Below, piece by piece: positions 15,764 to 25,026 of a stretch of DNA of 64,000 nt. This DNA comes from Limnochorda sp. LNt (GTDB taxonomy: Bacteria; Bacillota; Limnochordia; Limnochordales; Geochordaceae). Location: the NCBI RefSeq assembly GCF_035593265.1, contig NZ_CP141614.1:2852001-2916000 (forward strand), in the 5' to 3' direction. Every line of letters starts with the position of its first letter. Position 1 is the first letter of the stretch. The translations under genes were made by a program, and so were the position numbers. A model generated the notes under the pieces. That model was not told the DNA's origin and did not search any database. It was given only the letters and a program-made list of their open reading frames with translations.

Positions 15764-17422
15764 GTGCAGATGCAGGAGCATCGGGTCGATCTGGTCGTGG
15801 TGGGAAGCGGAGCAGGCGGCATCACGGGTGCCATCGTCGGCGCCAAGCACGGGCTCAAGACGCTCATCATCGAGAAGGGGCGCGTGTGGGGTGGCTCGTC
15901 GTCGCTCTCCGGCGGGGGCATCTGGATCCCCAACAACCCCGTCTCACGGGCCGCAGGCTTGCAGGACAGCTTCGAAGAGGCACTCACCTACATGGAGACG
16001 GTCATCGGCGACGTGGGGCCGGCCAGCTCCCGGGAGCGCAAGATGGCCTTCCTGCGCCACGGGCCCGAGATGATCGCCTTCCTCATGCAGCAGGGCGTGC
16101 GGTTCGTGGCCAGCATGGAGTACCCCGACTACTACCCCGACAAGCCGGGGGGCAAGATCGGGCGCTCCCTGGACCCCGCCTTCTTCGACGCCCGCAAGCT
16201 GGGTGATCTGGCCGCCACCATGCGGACCCTCTCCATCGACGTGCCGGTCGCCTTCCGATCGGGGGAGACGCACCACCTCCCCAAGGCCTTCACGTTGCCT
16301 CGCCACTTCTTCAAGACCGTCGGCATCTTCACCCGCAGCATCGGGATGCGTCTGCGGGGCCAGCGCCCGCTGGGGCTGGGCAACGCCCTGGTGGGCCAGC
16401 TGATGTACGTGGCGCGGCGGCTCGGCGTGGATCTCTGGCTCAACGCACCCGCCCGGCGGCTGGTGGTGGAGGAGGGTCGCGTGGTCGGCGTCGAGGTAGA
16501 GCGCGACGGCGTCCCCGTGCGGGTGCGCAGCCGTGCGGTGCTGCTCGCCGCAGGAGGATTCGACCACAACGCCGAGATGCGCCGGCGCTACCAGGGGGTC
16601 GACGGCTGGTCGGTGGGCAACCCCGACAACACCGGCGACGTCATCCAGCAGTGCATGGAGTTGGGCTGCGACATGGCCCTGCTCGACGACGCGTGGTGGG
16701 GCGCGGTGGCAATCGACCCCAAAGGGGAGCGGCAGTTCCTGGTCTGGGAGCGCTCCATGCCCCACTGCATCGTGGTGGATCAGACGGGGCGGCGCTTCAC
16801 CAACGAGTCGGCCTCTTACGTCGACTTCGGCCACGACATGCTGGCGCGAAACCGGGAGGTGCCGGCCATACCGTCGTGGCTCATCATGGACAGCCGCCAC
16901 CGCAACCGCTACATCTTCGGCATGGCCATGCCCCGCATGACCCCGCGGGCATGGCTGGAGAGCGGCTTCTTCGTCAGGGCGGACTCGCTGGAAGAGCTGG
17001 CGCAGCGCTGCGGCATCGACCGTGACGGCCTGCTGGCGACGGTGGCGCGCTTCAACGAGATGGCCCGGCGCGGCGTGGACGAGGAGTTCGGCCGGGGGCG
17101 CACTGCCTACGACCGCTTCTACGGCGATCCCCGCTACCCCAACCCCAACCTGGGCCCCATCGAGCGGCCGCCGTTCTACGCCGTCAAGATCTTCCCCGGC
17201 GACCTGGGGACCAAGGGCGGCATGCTCACCGACGAGCACGCCCGCGTGCTCAAGGGCGGCGAGCCGATGCCGGGCCTCTATGCGGTAGGCAACTGCTCGG
17301 CCTCGGTGATGGGGCGCACCTACCCGGGCCCGGGCGCGACGTTGGGAGCCGCCATGACCTTCGCCTACATCGCGGCGAAACACGTCGTCGCCACGGCCTC
17401 GGCGCCTGCCAGCCAGGCTTAG
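15764..17422 (+). CDS. FAD-dependent flavoprotein, 3-ketosteroid delta-1-dehydrogenase/fumarate-reductase-like
   Basis: This is an FAD-binding oxidoreductase. The N-terminal dinucleotide motif is VVVGSGAGGITGAIVGAKHG with LIIEKG. The motif WGGSSSLSGGGIWIPNNP and the C-terminal NCSASVMGRTYPGPGATLG are characteristic of the KstD-like branch. The substrate-binding cap lies in the middle. GTG 15764 (AAAGGGGAG upstream) is used; ATG 15770 is possible. No steroid-degradation genes are nearby, and KstD-like proteins in Bacillota often have unknown substrates, so the specific reaction is not claimed. It starts 66 bases after the ABC-F stop and ends before a strong hairpin. Confidence 0.85.
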   Translation: MQMQEHRVDLVVVGSGAGGITGAIVGAKHGLKTLIIEKGRVWGGSSSLSGGGIWIPNNPVSRAAGLQDSFEEALTYMETVIGDVGPASSRERKMAFLRHGPEMIAFLMQQGVRFVASMEYPDYYPDKPGGKIGRSLDPAFFDARKLGDLAATMRTLSIDVPVAFRSGETHHLPKAFTLPRHFFKTVGIFTRSIGMRLRGQRPLGLGNALVGQLMYVARRLGVDLWLNAPARRLVVEEGRVVGVEVERDGVPVRVRSRAVLLAAGGFDHNAEMRRRYQGVDGWSVGNPDNTGDVIQQCMELGCDMALLDDAWWGAVAIDPKGERQFLVWERSMPHCIVVDQTGRRFTNESASYVDFGHDMLARNREVPAIPSWLIMDSRHRNRYIFGMAMPRMTPRAWLESGFFVRADSLEELAQRCGIDRDGLLATVARFNEMARRGVDEEFGRGRTAYDRFYGDPRYPNPNLGPIERPPFYAVKIFPGDLGTKGGMLTDEHARVLKGGEPMPGLYAVGNCSASVMGRTYPGPGATLGAAMTFAYIAAKHVVATASAPASQA

Positions 17423-17472
17423 CCGTCGCGGGTGCCAGGGCACCGAGGCGCTCCCGTCGTCGCAGGGCTGGA

Positions 17473-17499
17473 GCGGCTCCTCCTCGAAGGAGGAGCCGC
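17473..17499 (+). terminator. Strong hairpin after the flavoprotein gene
   Basis: GCGGCTCCTCCT (17473-17484) pairs perfectly with AGGAGGAGCCGC (17488-17499) across a CGA loop. It lies about 50 bases after the stop. No U-tract follows. Confidence 0.6.
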
Positions 17500-17668
17500 C
17501 GTTCGCGTCGGGCCCGTGGGAAGGGTCGTGATGCGAGGGCAGCCTTCGTGGCAGGATGGGAGGGCTCCGCATGGGGGGTGAGGGCGGCGGCAGGAGGGCC
17601 GATGGTGGCTGCCGTCCGCACCGGGGGCACTGGCCGGTGCCGGGGGGCTGGCCTGCCTCATCGCCTGG

Positions 17669-19045
17669 ATGGCGGTGGCAGGCGTCTTGCTGGCGGGACC
17701 GGTGCTGGCGCAGGAGTCGGGAGCGGCCGTGGCCGATGAGGAGCCACAGAGCAGCCCGCCATTCCGGCCCGAGGCCATCATCGTGCGGCCGGATCCCGCT
17801 GACCTGAGGACGAGCATCTGGACGGACCGGGGCCGCTACCGGCCAGGGGATCGGGTGCGCATCACCTTTTACGTCAGCGAGCCCGCCTACGTCTACATCT
17901 ACGACCTGGACACGTCCGGCAAGGTGCGCCTCATCTTCCCCAACCGCTACGAGATGGACAACTTCGTGCGCCCCGGTACGCACACCATCCCCCGGCGAGG
18001 TTACAGCTTCGTGGTCTCGGGCCCCGGAGGCGCCGAATACCTCCAGATCATCGCCACCCTGCGTCCTCTACGCGACCTGGCGCCGTCGTCGGCCTTCCTC
18101 CGGGAGGCCCTCCCGCAACTGGGCGACGACCCCCGGGCGGTCAAGGGGCGTGTCGAGCGGTTGTTGAGTCCCGCTGGCCGGGGATGGGCCACGGCCTGGA
18201 CCGCGTTTTGGGTGGTGGCGCCCAGGCCGTCGCCGCCACCGCCGCCCCCGCCACCACCACCCCCTCCCCCGCCGGCTCGCGTGCGGTGGGGGTATCTTCG
18301 CGTCACCAGCGACCCGTCCGGCGCCCGCGCCTACGTCGACGGCGACTACATCGGGCGCACCCCGGTCGAGGCGCAGGTGCGGGAGGGCTGGCACACGGTG
18401 CGCCTGCGGCTCGACGGCTACCCGGACCGGGAGGTGCGGGTCCACGTCGAGCCCGGCGAGCGGGAGCGGGTCGACGTGCGGTGGAGCCCTGACGAGCGGG
18501 AGGGCCGGGAGCCGGTGGCCCGGACCGAGGAGCCCCCTGAGCCGGGGCGCGCCCCGTCCGAGCCCAGGCCTGTCGGGCCCCATCGCCTGGGGCTGTCAGT
18601 GGGGGTGGACGGGGAGGGTGTCTGAAGCCTGGGGCTCGAAGGCGGCTCTGAGTTCTGGGCGGTGGGGGGCTCGGCGCGTTTCACGGGGCCCCTGCTGCCG
18701 CGGGAGACCCGGGGTGAACCGCTGACTGCTCCGGTCGTCGAGGTGCCCAACGGGCCCGAGTGGGAGATGTACGTCAAGCTGGCGCCGCCGGTGGGCGCGG
18801 TGGCGCTGGAGGTCGGGCTGGGTGTGGCCGTGCAGCCCAAGGCGGTGCGAGAACGGGAGGCGACGGAGCTGCTTCGCGAGACGAACCCGTACGGGCTCTA
18901 CCCCGCGGTGCACTGGGAGCCTCGTCCCGCCCGGTGGTACCTCACCTGGAGCCTGGGGGCGCGCCTCGACCTGGCCCGGGCCTACCTGACCGCGGCCTAC
19001 CACAACCGGCGGGGCGTGGTGGCGGGGATGGGGGCACGCTTCTGA
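17669..19045 (+). pseudogene. DUF4384/PEGA-domain envelope protein interrupted by an in-frame TGA
   Basis: One frame runs from ATG 17669 to TGA 19043-19045 (459 codons), broken only by TGA at 18623-18625. It has a signal peptide (GVLLAGPVLAQ), a DUF4384-like domain with ITFYVSEPAYVYIYDLDTSG, a run of proline residues (about 190-203), and a PEGA domain (GYLRVTSDPSGARAYVDGDY). After the TGA the same frame continues as SLGLEGGSEFWAVGGSARF and ends WYLTWSLGARLDLARAYL, barrel-like. Tryptophan (TGG) fits the stop position. The signal-peptide hydrophobicity continues upstream of ATG 17669 (LAGAGGLACLIAW), so the true start may be earlier, possibly ATG 17602 with a frameshift in a G-run. Confidence 0.7.
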
Positions 19046-19064
19046 GGCGGAGAGGAGGCCCGTC

Positions 19065-19643
19065 ATGAGACCTCACCCGGCGGCCGAGGCGTTCTTGCAG
19101 AGGCGCTACGTGGCAGTCTTCGTCACGACGCGCCCGGACGGCACGCCGCATGCAGCGCCCGTCTGGTTCGAGTACGAGGCGAGCGAGGAGGGCGGCCTCT
19201 TCCGCATCTGCACGGACCCCGAGAGCGTCAAGGTGCGCAACCTGCAGGCCCACCCCACCGCGGCCCTCTGCGTCGCCACCCACGAGCCGCCGTACCGATA
19301 CGTGCTGGCCGAGGGGCAGGCCCGCCTCGAGACGGCCAGCGAGCCCGACAGCGCTCCACACCGCCTGCTGCGGCGATTGGCCGTACGCTACCTGGGCGAG
19401 CAGGAGGGGCTTCGCTACGCCGACTCGCTGCGGGGCGAGGCGCTCACCATGGTGACCCTGGCGGCCCAGCGAGTGCGGTGGTACGACGAGAGCGCCGGCA
19501 CGGGCTGGCGTTGTACAGTAAGTGGCCACAACCCGCCCCCACCCGCACGGTGCGAAGCGGGTTTGCGGGCCATTCCCCGTAGAAAAACGCGGATGCGCGT
19601 AGACACAACCACAAAAGATGTAGCTATTGACACAGCGTGGTAA
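19065..19643 (+). CDS. Pyridoxamine-5'-phosphate-oxidase-fold protein with IS-replaced C-terminus
   Basis: This is a split-barrel flavin- or F420-binding protein of the PPOX superfamily: AAEAFLQRRYVAVFVTTRPD, then GTPHAAPVWFEYEA, KVRNLQAHPTAALCVA and YRYVLAEGQARLE. The conserved fold ends around RVRWYDESA (about residue 143). The last ~50 residues (GTGWRCTVSG onward) are low-quality sequence read from IS-derived DNA beginning at the 19501 repeat. The native end therefore seems to have been lost or replaced, though the barrel itself is intact. Flavin reductase, F420-dependent reductase or heme-degrading activities are all possible in this fold. Confidence 0.8.
   Translation: MRPHPAAEAFLQRRYVAVFVTTRPDGTPHAAPVWFEYEASEEGGLFRICTDPESVKVRNLQAHPTAALCVATHEPPYRYVLAEGQARLETASEPDSAPHRLLRRLAVRYLGEQEGLRYADSLRGEALTMVTLAAQRVRWYDESAGTGWRCTVSGHNPPPPARCEAGLRAIPRRKTRMRVDTTTKDVAIDTAW
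19501..19517 (+). repeat. Left copy of a 17-bp direct repeat bracketing the IS cluster
   Basis: CGGGCTGGCGTTGTACA occurs here and at 22813-22829. It marks the point where the PPOX gene loses its normal coding character. Confidence 0.7.
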
Positions 19644-19655
19644 ACGAGTTACGAT
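19627..19655 (+). promoter_or_regulatory. Sigma-A promoter of the IS1634-like transposase
   Basis: TTGACA (19627-19632), a 17-base spacer and TACGAT (19650-19655) form a near-consensus promoter. The transposase ATG at 19665 is about 3 bases after the predicted start point, implying a leaderless mRNA. Confidence 0.7.
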
Positions 19656-19664
19656 GTAGGCACG

Positions 19665-21320
19665 ATGTACGTGCGCACCGTCACTTCCAAGGGCATCCAA
19701 TACGCCCAGCTTGCCCATAACGTCCGGGACCCCAAGACTGGACAGCCCCGGGCCCAGGTGCTGTACACCTTCGGCCGGGTCGACCAGCTCGACCTGGACG
19801 CGCTGCGCCGCCTGGTGCGCAGCATCGCCCGGTTCCTGCCCCCCGACGAGCAGGCCCAACTGCAGAAGGATCTCGGCATGGAGTGGCCCTTTCGGTACCT
19901 GGGCTCCCTGAAGCTGGGCGGGACGTGGCTTTCGGACGGGCTGTGGCGGCGGCTGGGCATCCAGAAGACCTTGCAGCGCCTGCTCAAAGCGCTGCCACTA
20001 CCAGACCCCCATCGAGCGGCTCCTCTTCGCCATGGCGGCCAACCGGGCCCTGGCGCCGTCCAGCAAGCTGGCCATCGAGAAGTGGGTGGCGCAGGACGTC
20101 TACATCGACCAGCTGCCCGCGGTGGAAGTCCACCAGCTCTACCGGGCCATGGACTTTCTGCTGGAGGCTGCCGAGGCGATCCAGCGCGAGGTCTTCTGGA
20201 CGCTGGCCAACCTCTTCAACCTCGAAGTGGACGTCATCTTCTTCGATACGACGACGGCGTACTTCGAAATCGAGGGCGAGGACGCCGACGGGTTGCGCCG
20301 CTGGGGGCACAGCGCCGATGATCATCCGAAGATGGCCCAGGTGGTCATCGGCTTGGCCGTGACCCGGGACGGCATCCCGGTCCGCTGCCGGGTCTGGCCC
20401 GGCAACACCGGCGACCAGAACGTCGTGGCCGAGGTCAAACGGGATCTCAACGGCTGGAAGCTCAACCGGGTGGTCGTGGTGTTGGACACGGGCTTCAACT
20501 CCGAGGCGAACCGCCGCATCCTGCAGGGCGCCGGCGATCACTACATCATCGGGGAGAAGTTGCGGGTGGGCCCCCAGGGGTGCCCGCGGAGGCGCTGCGC
20601 CGGGCGGCAAGTACCGCAGGCTTCCCGACGGGCTGGAGATCAAGGAGGTCGTGGTCGGAGGGGATAGCGCCGCCCGCCGGCGCTTCGTCATCGTCCGCAA
20701 CCCCGAGGAGGCCGAGCGGGACCGCCAGAAGCGGGAGTCCATCCTGGCCGAGCTTCGCCAGCGGCTCGAAGCGCTCAAACAGAAGCAGGGCGAGGCGCAT
20801 ACCAAGGCAGCCTGCGAGCTGCGGGCCCACGAGACCTTCGGCCGCTACCTGCGCCAGACGTGGGCGCGCGACTGGTCATCGACGCGGCCAAGGTTCGCCG
20901 AGAAGCCGCCCTCGACGGGAAGTTCGTGATCAGCAGCTCCGACGACTTTCGCCCGCCGAAGACCTGGTCTACGGCTACAAGCAACTCTGGCAGGTGGAAC
21001 GGGTGCACCGGCACCTGAAGCACACGGTCGACGTCCGGCCGATGTACCACCGGCTCGACGACCGCATCCGGTCCCACGTGCTGCTGTGCTGGCTGGCCCT
21101 CCTCATGATCCGGGTGGCCGAGAACGAGACGGGCCAGACCTGGCGACAGATGCGGGATCTGGTCGCCCCCATCGACGTGGGCCGCCACGCCACCGCCCAC
21201 GGCGAGGTCTGGCAGGTCCGCCCCCTCACCGAAGAGCAGAAGGCGCTGTTTCAGGCCCTGAAGGTCGACCGACCGCCCCACTACCTGAAGATTGTGACGC
21301 CCACCCGAAAAACGGCGTAG
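19665..21320 (+). pseudogene. IS1634-family transposase, several frameshifts
   Basis: The N-terminus MYVRTVTSKGIQYAQLAHNV is typical of IS1634 transposases. The reading then shifts frame near 19995 (HYQTPIERLLFAMAANRAL), near 20575, near 20615, near 20870 and near 20950, ending in YKQLWQVERVHRHLKHTVDV and CWLALLMIRVAENETGQTW. The catalytic DDE-type core is represented by DVIFFDTTTAYFE and LDTGFNSEANRRI. With at least four frame changes it cannot make a functional enzyme. Confidence 0.85.
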
Positions 21321-21361
21321 ATACAACCGCTTTGTCCACCTCAGCCCTTATAGATCCCGTC

Positions 21362-21676
21362 ATGTCGCTCTTTGTCACCTTGAATTGTCGCTACGAGCTG
21401 TTCAACGCCAGTTTGGCTCAAGCCTACTATCAACGCTGCCGCCAGCGGGGGCTGCGGCCTGTGGAAGCCATCAAGCGGGTAGCCCGACGGATGTCGGACA
21501 TCGTCTACGCGATCCTGCGGGAAGGCAAGCCCTACGATCCCGCCCGGGTCCAGGCGTCCATGGCAGCCCGTCAACAACTGCAAGCGCCGGGAACGGATGG
21601 CAAGCCCCTCGAAGCGAAGGGACTCCGAAGCCTTGCCCGTCCCAGCACCGTCACTGTACCCGATCGGGGGGGCTAG
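21362..21676 (+). pseudogene. C-terminal fragment of an IS110-family transposase
   Basis: The frame encodes NASLAQAYYQRCRQRGLRPV followed by ARRMSDIVYAILREGKPYDP, which resembles the terminal helices of IS110/IS116/IS902 transposases. No N-terminal DEDD domain precedes it, since the IS1634 remnant abuts directly. It is probably the 3' end of an older element. Confidence 0.6.
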
Positions 21677-21762
21677 GATGAACGAGGCCGGCCCCCGTTC
21701 ACGGCGAACGTAGGTTACGTCCCCAGGGGGACGCAGAGCTACAGCGTGAAGGAGGCCGGCAG
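21677..21762 (+). ncRNA. Candidate bridge-RNA region of the IS110 element
   Basis: IS110-group elements encode a guide (bridge) RNA in the non-coding end upstream of the transposase. Here only 86 bases separate the IS110 remnant stop from the transposase start, containing a stem (CGTCCCC, 21718-21724, with GGGGACG, 21727-21733). The family knowledge is established; presence of a functional RNA here is speculative because the left end looks rearranged. Confidence 0.2.
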
Positions 21763-22836
21763 GTGGATTCTATCACGAAGTTCGTGGGGCTGGACGTGGC
21801 AAAGGACACGATCGCAGTGGCCGTGGCGGAGCGAGGGGCGGCACCGCCCCGGTACCTGGGCAGCGTGCCGAACACGCCCGAGGCGGTGCGCAAGCTGGTG
21901 CGGCGGCTGGGCACGCCGGAGCAGCTGGCGGCGTGCTACGAGGCAGGGCCCACCGGCTACGGGCTGTACCGGTTGTTGACCGGGCTGGGGGTGCGGTGCA
22001 TCGTGGTGGCGCCGTCGCTGACGCCCGTTCGGCCCGGCGACCAGGTGAAGACCGACCGGCGCGACGCCCTGCGGCTGGCGCAGTTGCTTCGAGCCGGCGA
22101 GCTGACGCCCGTCTGGGTACCGGGCGAGGACGACGAGGCGCTGCGGGACCTGGTGCGGGCCCGGGAGAGCGCCAAGCGGGACCTCAAGCGCGCCCGCCAG
22201 GAGCTCACGAGTTTCCTGTTGCGTCACGGCATCGCGGCGCCCAACGGCGCGAAGCGGTGGTCCCGGACGTTCCTGCGCTGGCTCGATACCCTGGGCTTTG
22301 CCCACCGGGCCACCCAGGTGGCCTTCCAGGAGTACCTGCAGGCGGTGCATGAGCGGCAGGCCCGGGTGGAGCGGCTCGAGGCGGAGATCCACGCGATGGC
22401 CACCGAGGGTCGCCGGGCGCCGGTCATCCAGGCGTTGCAAGCCCTCAAGGGGGTCCGGGAGGTCACGGCGGTGACGCTGGTGGCCGAGATTGGGGTGTTC
22501 TCCCGCTTTCGCAGCCCGGCCCAGCTGATGGCGTACGCAGGGCTGGTGCCCCGCGAGCATTCGAGCGGCGTCCAGACCCGCCGGAGCGGGATCACCAAGA
22601 CCGGCAACGCGCACGTCCGGTTTGTGCTGGGGGAAGCGGCCTGGGCGTATCGCCACCGGCCCGCCGTGAAGGCTCCCTTGCGCAGCCACCAACAGGGGGT
22701 CGACCCCGACGTCCTGCGCATCTCCCTCAAGGCGCAGCAACGGCTGCACCGCAAGTACTGGCGCCTGCTCAGCCGGGGCAAGCCTGCGACGGTGGCGGCG
22801 ACCGCGGTGGCTCGGGCTGGCGTTGTACACCCATGA
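21763..22836 (+). CDS. IS110-family transposase (DEDD), shortened at the C-terminus
   Basis: This recombinase belongs to the IS110 group. The RuvC-like DEDD domain shows FVGLDVAKDTIAVAVAE, CYEAGPTGYGLYRLL and KTDRRDALRLAQLL. The Transposase_20 domain shows ALKGVREVTAVTLVAEIGVF and MAYAGLVPREHSSG with TKTGNAHVR. GTG 21763 has GGAGG 7 bases upstream. Homologues normally continue beyond AVAR with a hydrophobic ELVGFIWAI-like helix; here AVAR is followed by AGVVHP and a stop, exactly where the 17-bp repeat begins at 22813. The gene is therefore probably cut by another element, and activity is doubtful. Confidence 0.88.
   Translation: MDSITKFVGLDVAKDTIAVAVAERGAAPPRYLGSVPNTPEAVRKLVRRLGTPEQLAACYEAGPTGYGLYRLLTGLGVRCIVVAPSLTPVRPGDQVKTDRRDALRLAQLLRAGELTPVWVPGEDDEALRDLVRARESAKRDLKRARQELTSFLLRHGIAAPNGAKRWSRTFLRWLDTLGFAHRATQVAFQEYLQAVHERQARVERLEAEIHAMATEGRRAPVIQALQALKGVREVTAVTLVAEIGVFSRFRSPAQLMAYAGLVPREHSSGVQTRRSGITKTGNAHVRFVLGEAAWAYRHRPAVKAPLRSHQQGVDPDVLRISLKAQQRLHRKYWRLLSRGKPATVAATAVARAGVVHP
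22813..22829 (+). repeat. Right copy of the 17-bp direct repeat
   Basis: CGGGCTGGCGTTGTACA is identical to 19501-19517. It overlaps the last codons of the truncated IS110 transposase. Confidence 0.7.
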
Positions 22837-22856
22837 TCCCCTGTCAAGGGCTTTCC

Positions 22857-22992
22857 TCAAGCAGCGGCTTTCGGTTGGGCTCCTTTCCGAGTCTGCTTGA
22901 TCGCATAAGGGCTGCGGTCAACGATTTGATCGACCCGCTCGCCCAGCCACCTCAGCACATAGGCCGTGGGATCGGATAGCAGCCTGACGGGA
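22857..22992 (-). pseudogene. C-terminal tail of a further transposase
   Basis: On the minus strand a frame ending with TGA at 22857-22859 reads PTAYVLRWLGERVDQIVDRS then KQTRKGAQPKAA. The basic tail close to an IS-like end (CTTGACAGGGGATCATGGG, 22831-22849 on the minus strand) looks like the 3' end of an unrelated IS. The family is not recognised. Confidence 0.4.
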
Positions 22993-23382
22993 GGGCGGAG
23001 GGCGGCAGGACGAGGTTCAACAGGGATCCGGCCGACCGGGTGAGCCGGGACGGACCGGGGACCGGTGGGGGGAATCCTCGATTGCGCCTATGCACACGGC
23101 CTGGTGGCCGCACGTGCGTCGCTAGTTCGAGGCAGCTCCCCGACGGATGGCGTACCATGCGGTAGCCAACCCGCGGATATCAGGGTGCCAACCGTCGACG
23201 ACATCCCCGGCCCGGCTCCACCCCGGCGGATCACAACGGGGGTTGACGGCCTCGTTCATATCAGGCGCAAGCTGCTGCTGCGTGCACAGGTTTTCCACAA
23301 CCGGCACCTTGACAGAGAGCGCCATACCCACAACCCTGTAACCTCCGCAACCCACGGCTACCTTCCTGTCTCCGTGTCTGGC
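22993..23382. other. Intergenic region between IS remnants and the deacylase gene
   Basis: No frame has recognisable coding content. Base composition falls from very GC-rich to moderate across this stretch, marking the edge of the lower-GC segment. No hairpin terminator was recognised after the minus-strand operon that ends at 23383. Confidence 0.5.
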
Positions 23383-24987
23383 CTACCTGGAGGGAGTGAG
23401 CACCTTTCCGTTAAGGACGGAACTGGCCATACATCGGTCAACCGCTATCTGGCCGTCGACCAGGACCCAAGTAACGCCGACAGGGAATTGGTGCGGGTTG
23501 GCAAAGGTCGCCCGGTCCGCTATCGTACCGGGATCGAAGACGACAAGGTCAGCGTAGTACCCCTCCCGAACCTCCCCACGCCGAGAAAGGCCCAGCTTCT
23601 GTGACGCTTTTCCTGTCATCTTGTGGATGGCCTCTTCAAGAGAGAGGAGCCGTCGTTCTCTTACGTAGTGTCCAAGAACCCTCGGGAACGTTCCATAGCA
23701 ACGAGGATGCGGATGGCCGCTACCAGTTGGACCTCCCGGGGTGATCGACCAACCGTCGGAACCGAACATAGACTGCGGCTTCGGGATCAGGAAATCTACG
23801 TCGTCTTGCGACATGACGAAGTTGACCATGGAAACCTGGTTATCCTCTTCGACGATAAGATCCATCATAAACTCGACAGGATCCTGGCCAACCTGGTCAG
23901 CTACCTCCTGCACGGTTAACCCTTGCATCCAACGGTTTCTCTCACTACCTACGTGGGCAATCTGAATATCCTTCCAATCAACGGGGAAGAAGTTGGGCCA
24001 GTCCGGTGTACCATGGATAACATCGTAGCGAATGCGGGGCCGCAACTCAGAATCCTTGAGGCGCGCCAGCATTGCCTGCGTGCCTCCGACATGCACCCAA
24101 GGCGGTAGTAACTGGCTCAGATTGGCACTACCGGCCGTATACGGGTAAATGTCATACGTGACGTCAAGGTTCCGGGCTGCCTCCTCAATCAGCGAATAAG
24201 TAACCCGAACTCTCCCCCAGTTCACCCGGCCGGCAGCCTTGTGGTGCGAGATCTGCACACGTACCCCTGCTTCCCTGCCAATCTGCAGCGCCTCTCGCAC
24301 TGAATCCACCACGGTCGACGCCTCGCCGCGCATGTGAGAGGCGTAGAAACCACCATAGCGCGCCACAATCTTGGATAGTTCAATCAGTTCGGAAGTGTCG
24401 CTGTACATGCCTGGAGGGTATACGAGCCCAGTAGACATGCCGAAGGCCCCCGCCTCCATGGCTTCTGTCACCAGGTGGTGCATGGTTTCGAGTTCGTCGG
24501 CTGTCGGAGGCCGTTTGTCGAAACCCATCGCGGCAGAACGAATCGATCCATGCCCGACCAGGGGCACTACGTGGGTAGCAAACCGGGCCTGACGCAGAAC
24601 CTGGAGGTAATCGCCAAAACTTTCCCACGTCCACTCGACGCCGTAGTCATAGATACCTAGCGACTTACGCACGTCCTCCTTAACTTGGTTGGTGATAGGG
24701 GCCGGTGAGAGACCGCAATTACCGATCACTTGGGTAGTGATCCCCTGCCGCACAGTACTTTCGGCCCGACCATCCGCAAGCAGCGCAAGGTCCGAATGGG
24801 TGTGCATGTCGATGAACCCCGGAGCCACGATCTGCCCGGAGGCATCCAGTCGCCGGATAGCGTTCGCGCTGCTAAGGTCCGCGACAGCGACAATCCGGTC
24901 CCCAACGATGCCCACGTCGGCGCGACGGGGAGGAGCACCCGTGCCGTCTACGACAAGGCCGTCGGCAATGATGAGGTCGAATGTCAT
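23383..24987 (-). CDS. N-acyl-D-amino-acid deacylase (D-aminoacylase family amidohydrolase)
   Basis: This zinc amidohydrolase removes the acyl group from N-acyl-D-amino acids. Visible features are the metal site H62/H64 in DMHTHSD, the conserved cysteine C91 in NCGLSPAP, downstream histidines in YASHMRGE and ISHHKAAG, and the catalytic aspartate in GSDGWS. Length (534 aa) fits the D-aminoacylase family. It is the last gene of an operon with a Dpp-type transporter, a PLP lyase, RidA and KDG kinase. N-acetyl-D-glucosaminate is itself an N-acyl-D-amino acid, so it is an attractive substrate; ordinary N-acyl-D-amino acids are the alternative. Codon and base use are less GC-rich than in flanking genes. 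Confidence 0.93.
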   Translation of the reverse strand: MTFDLIIADGLVVDGTGAPPRRADVGIVGDRIVAVADLSSANAIRRLDASGQIVAPGFIDMHTHSDLALLADGRAESTVRQGITTQVIGNCGLSPAPITNQVKEDVRKSLGIYDYGVEWTWESFGDYLQVLRQARFATHVVPLVGHGSIRSAAMGFDKRPPTADELETMHHLVTEAMEAGAFGMSTGLVYPPGMYSDTSELIELSKIVARYGGFYASHMRGEASTVVDSVREALQIGREAGVRVQISHHKAAGRVNWGRVRVTYSLIEEAARNLDVTYDIYPYTAGSANLSQLLPPWVHVGGTQAMLARLKDSELRPRIRYDVIHGTPDWPNFFPVDWKDIQIAHVGSERNRWMQGLTVQEVADQVGQDPVEFMMDLIVEEDNQVSMVNFVMSQDDVDFLIPKPQSMFGSDGWSITPGGPTGSGHPHPRCYGTFPRVLGHYVRERRLLSLEEAIHKMTGKASQKLGLSRRGEVREGYYADLVVFDPGTIADRATFANPHQFPVGVTWVLVDGQIAVDRCMASSVLNGKVLTPSR

Positions 24988-25026
24988 ATTTCCACTTGCT
25001 CCTTCCCAACGTGATTCGAGAAGAGG

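Larger units (their letters stand above)
19518..22812 (+). mobile_element. Insertion-sequence cluster (IS1634-like and IS110-type elements)
   Basis: Between the two 17-bp repeats lie a degenerate IS1634-type element, the C-terminal remnant of an IS110 transposase and a nearly intact IS110-family transposase. Similar strings (GAAAAACG followed by GCGTAGA[C/T]ACAACC) occur near 19580-19605 and 21308-21329 and probably mark the ends of the IS1634-like unit. The cluster sits at the border between high-GC genes on the left and the lower-GC catabolic operon on the right. Confidence 0.75.

Noticed and set aside
15764-17422. Calling the flavoprotein a steroid dehydrogenase outright
   Set aside because: Motifs fit the KstD-like branch, but no steroid catabolic genes are near and the branch includes many uncharacterised enzymes.
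18220-18280. The C-rich run near 18.23-18.27 kb as a CRISPR or microsatellite element
   Set aside because: It is simply the CCN codons of a polyproline linker in frame.
18623-18625. Selenocysteine insertion at the in-frame TGA
   Set aside because: No redox motif surrounds the codon and the protein family is structural. A nonsense change or error from TGG is simpler. The SelA-like protein at 28.5 kb is an ammonia-lyase-type relative, not evidence for Sec synthesis.
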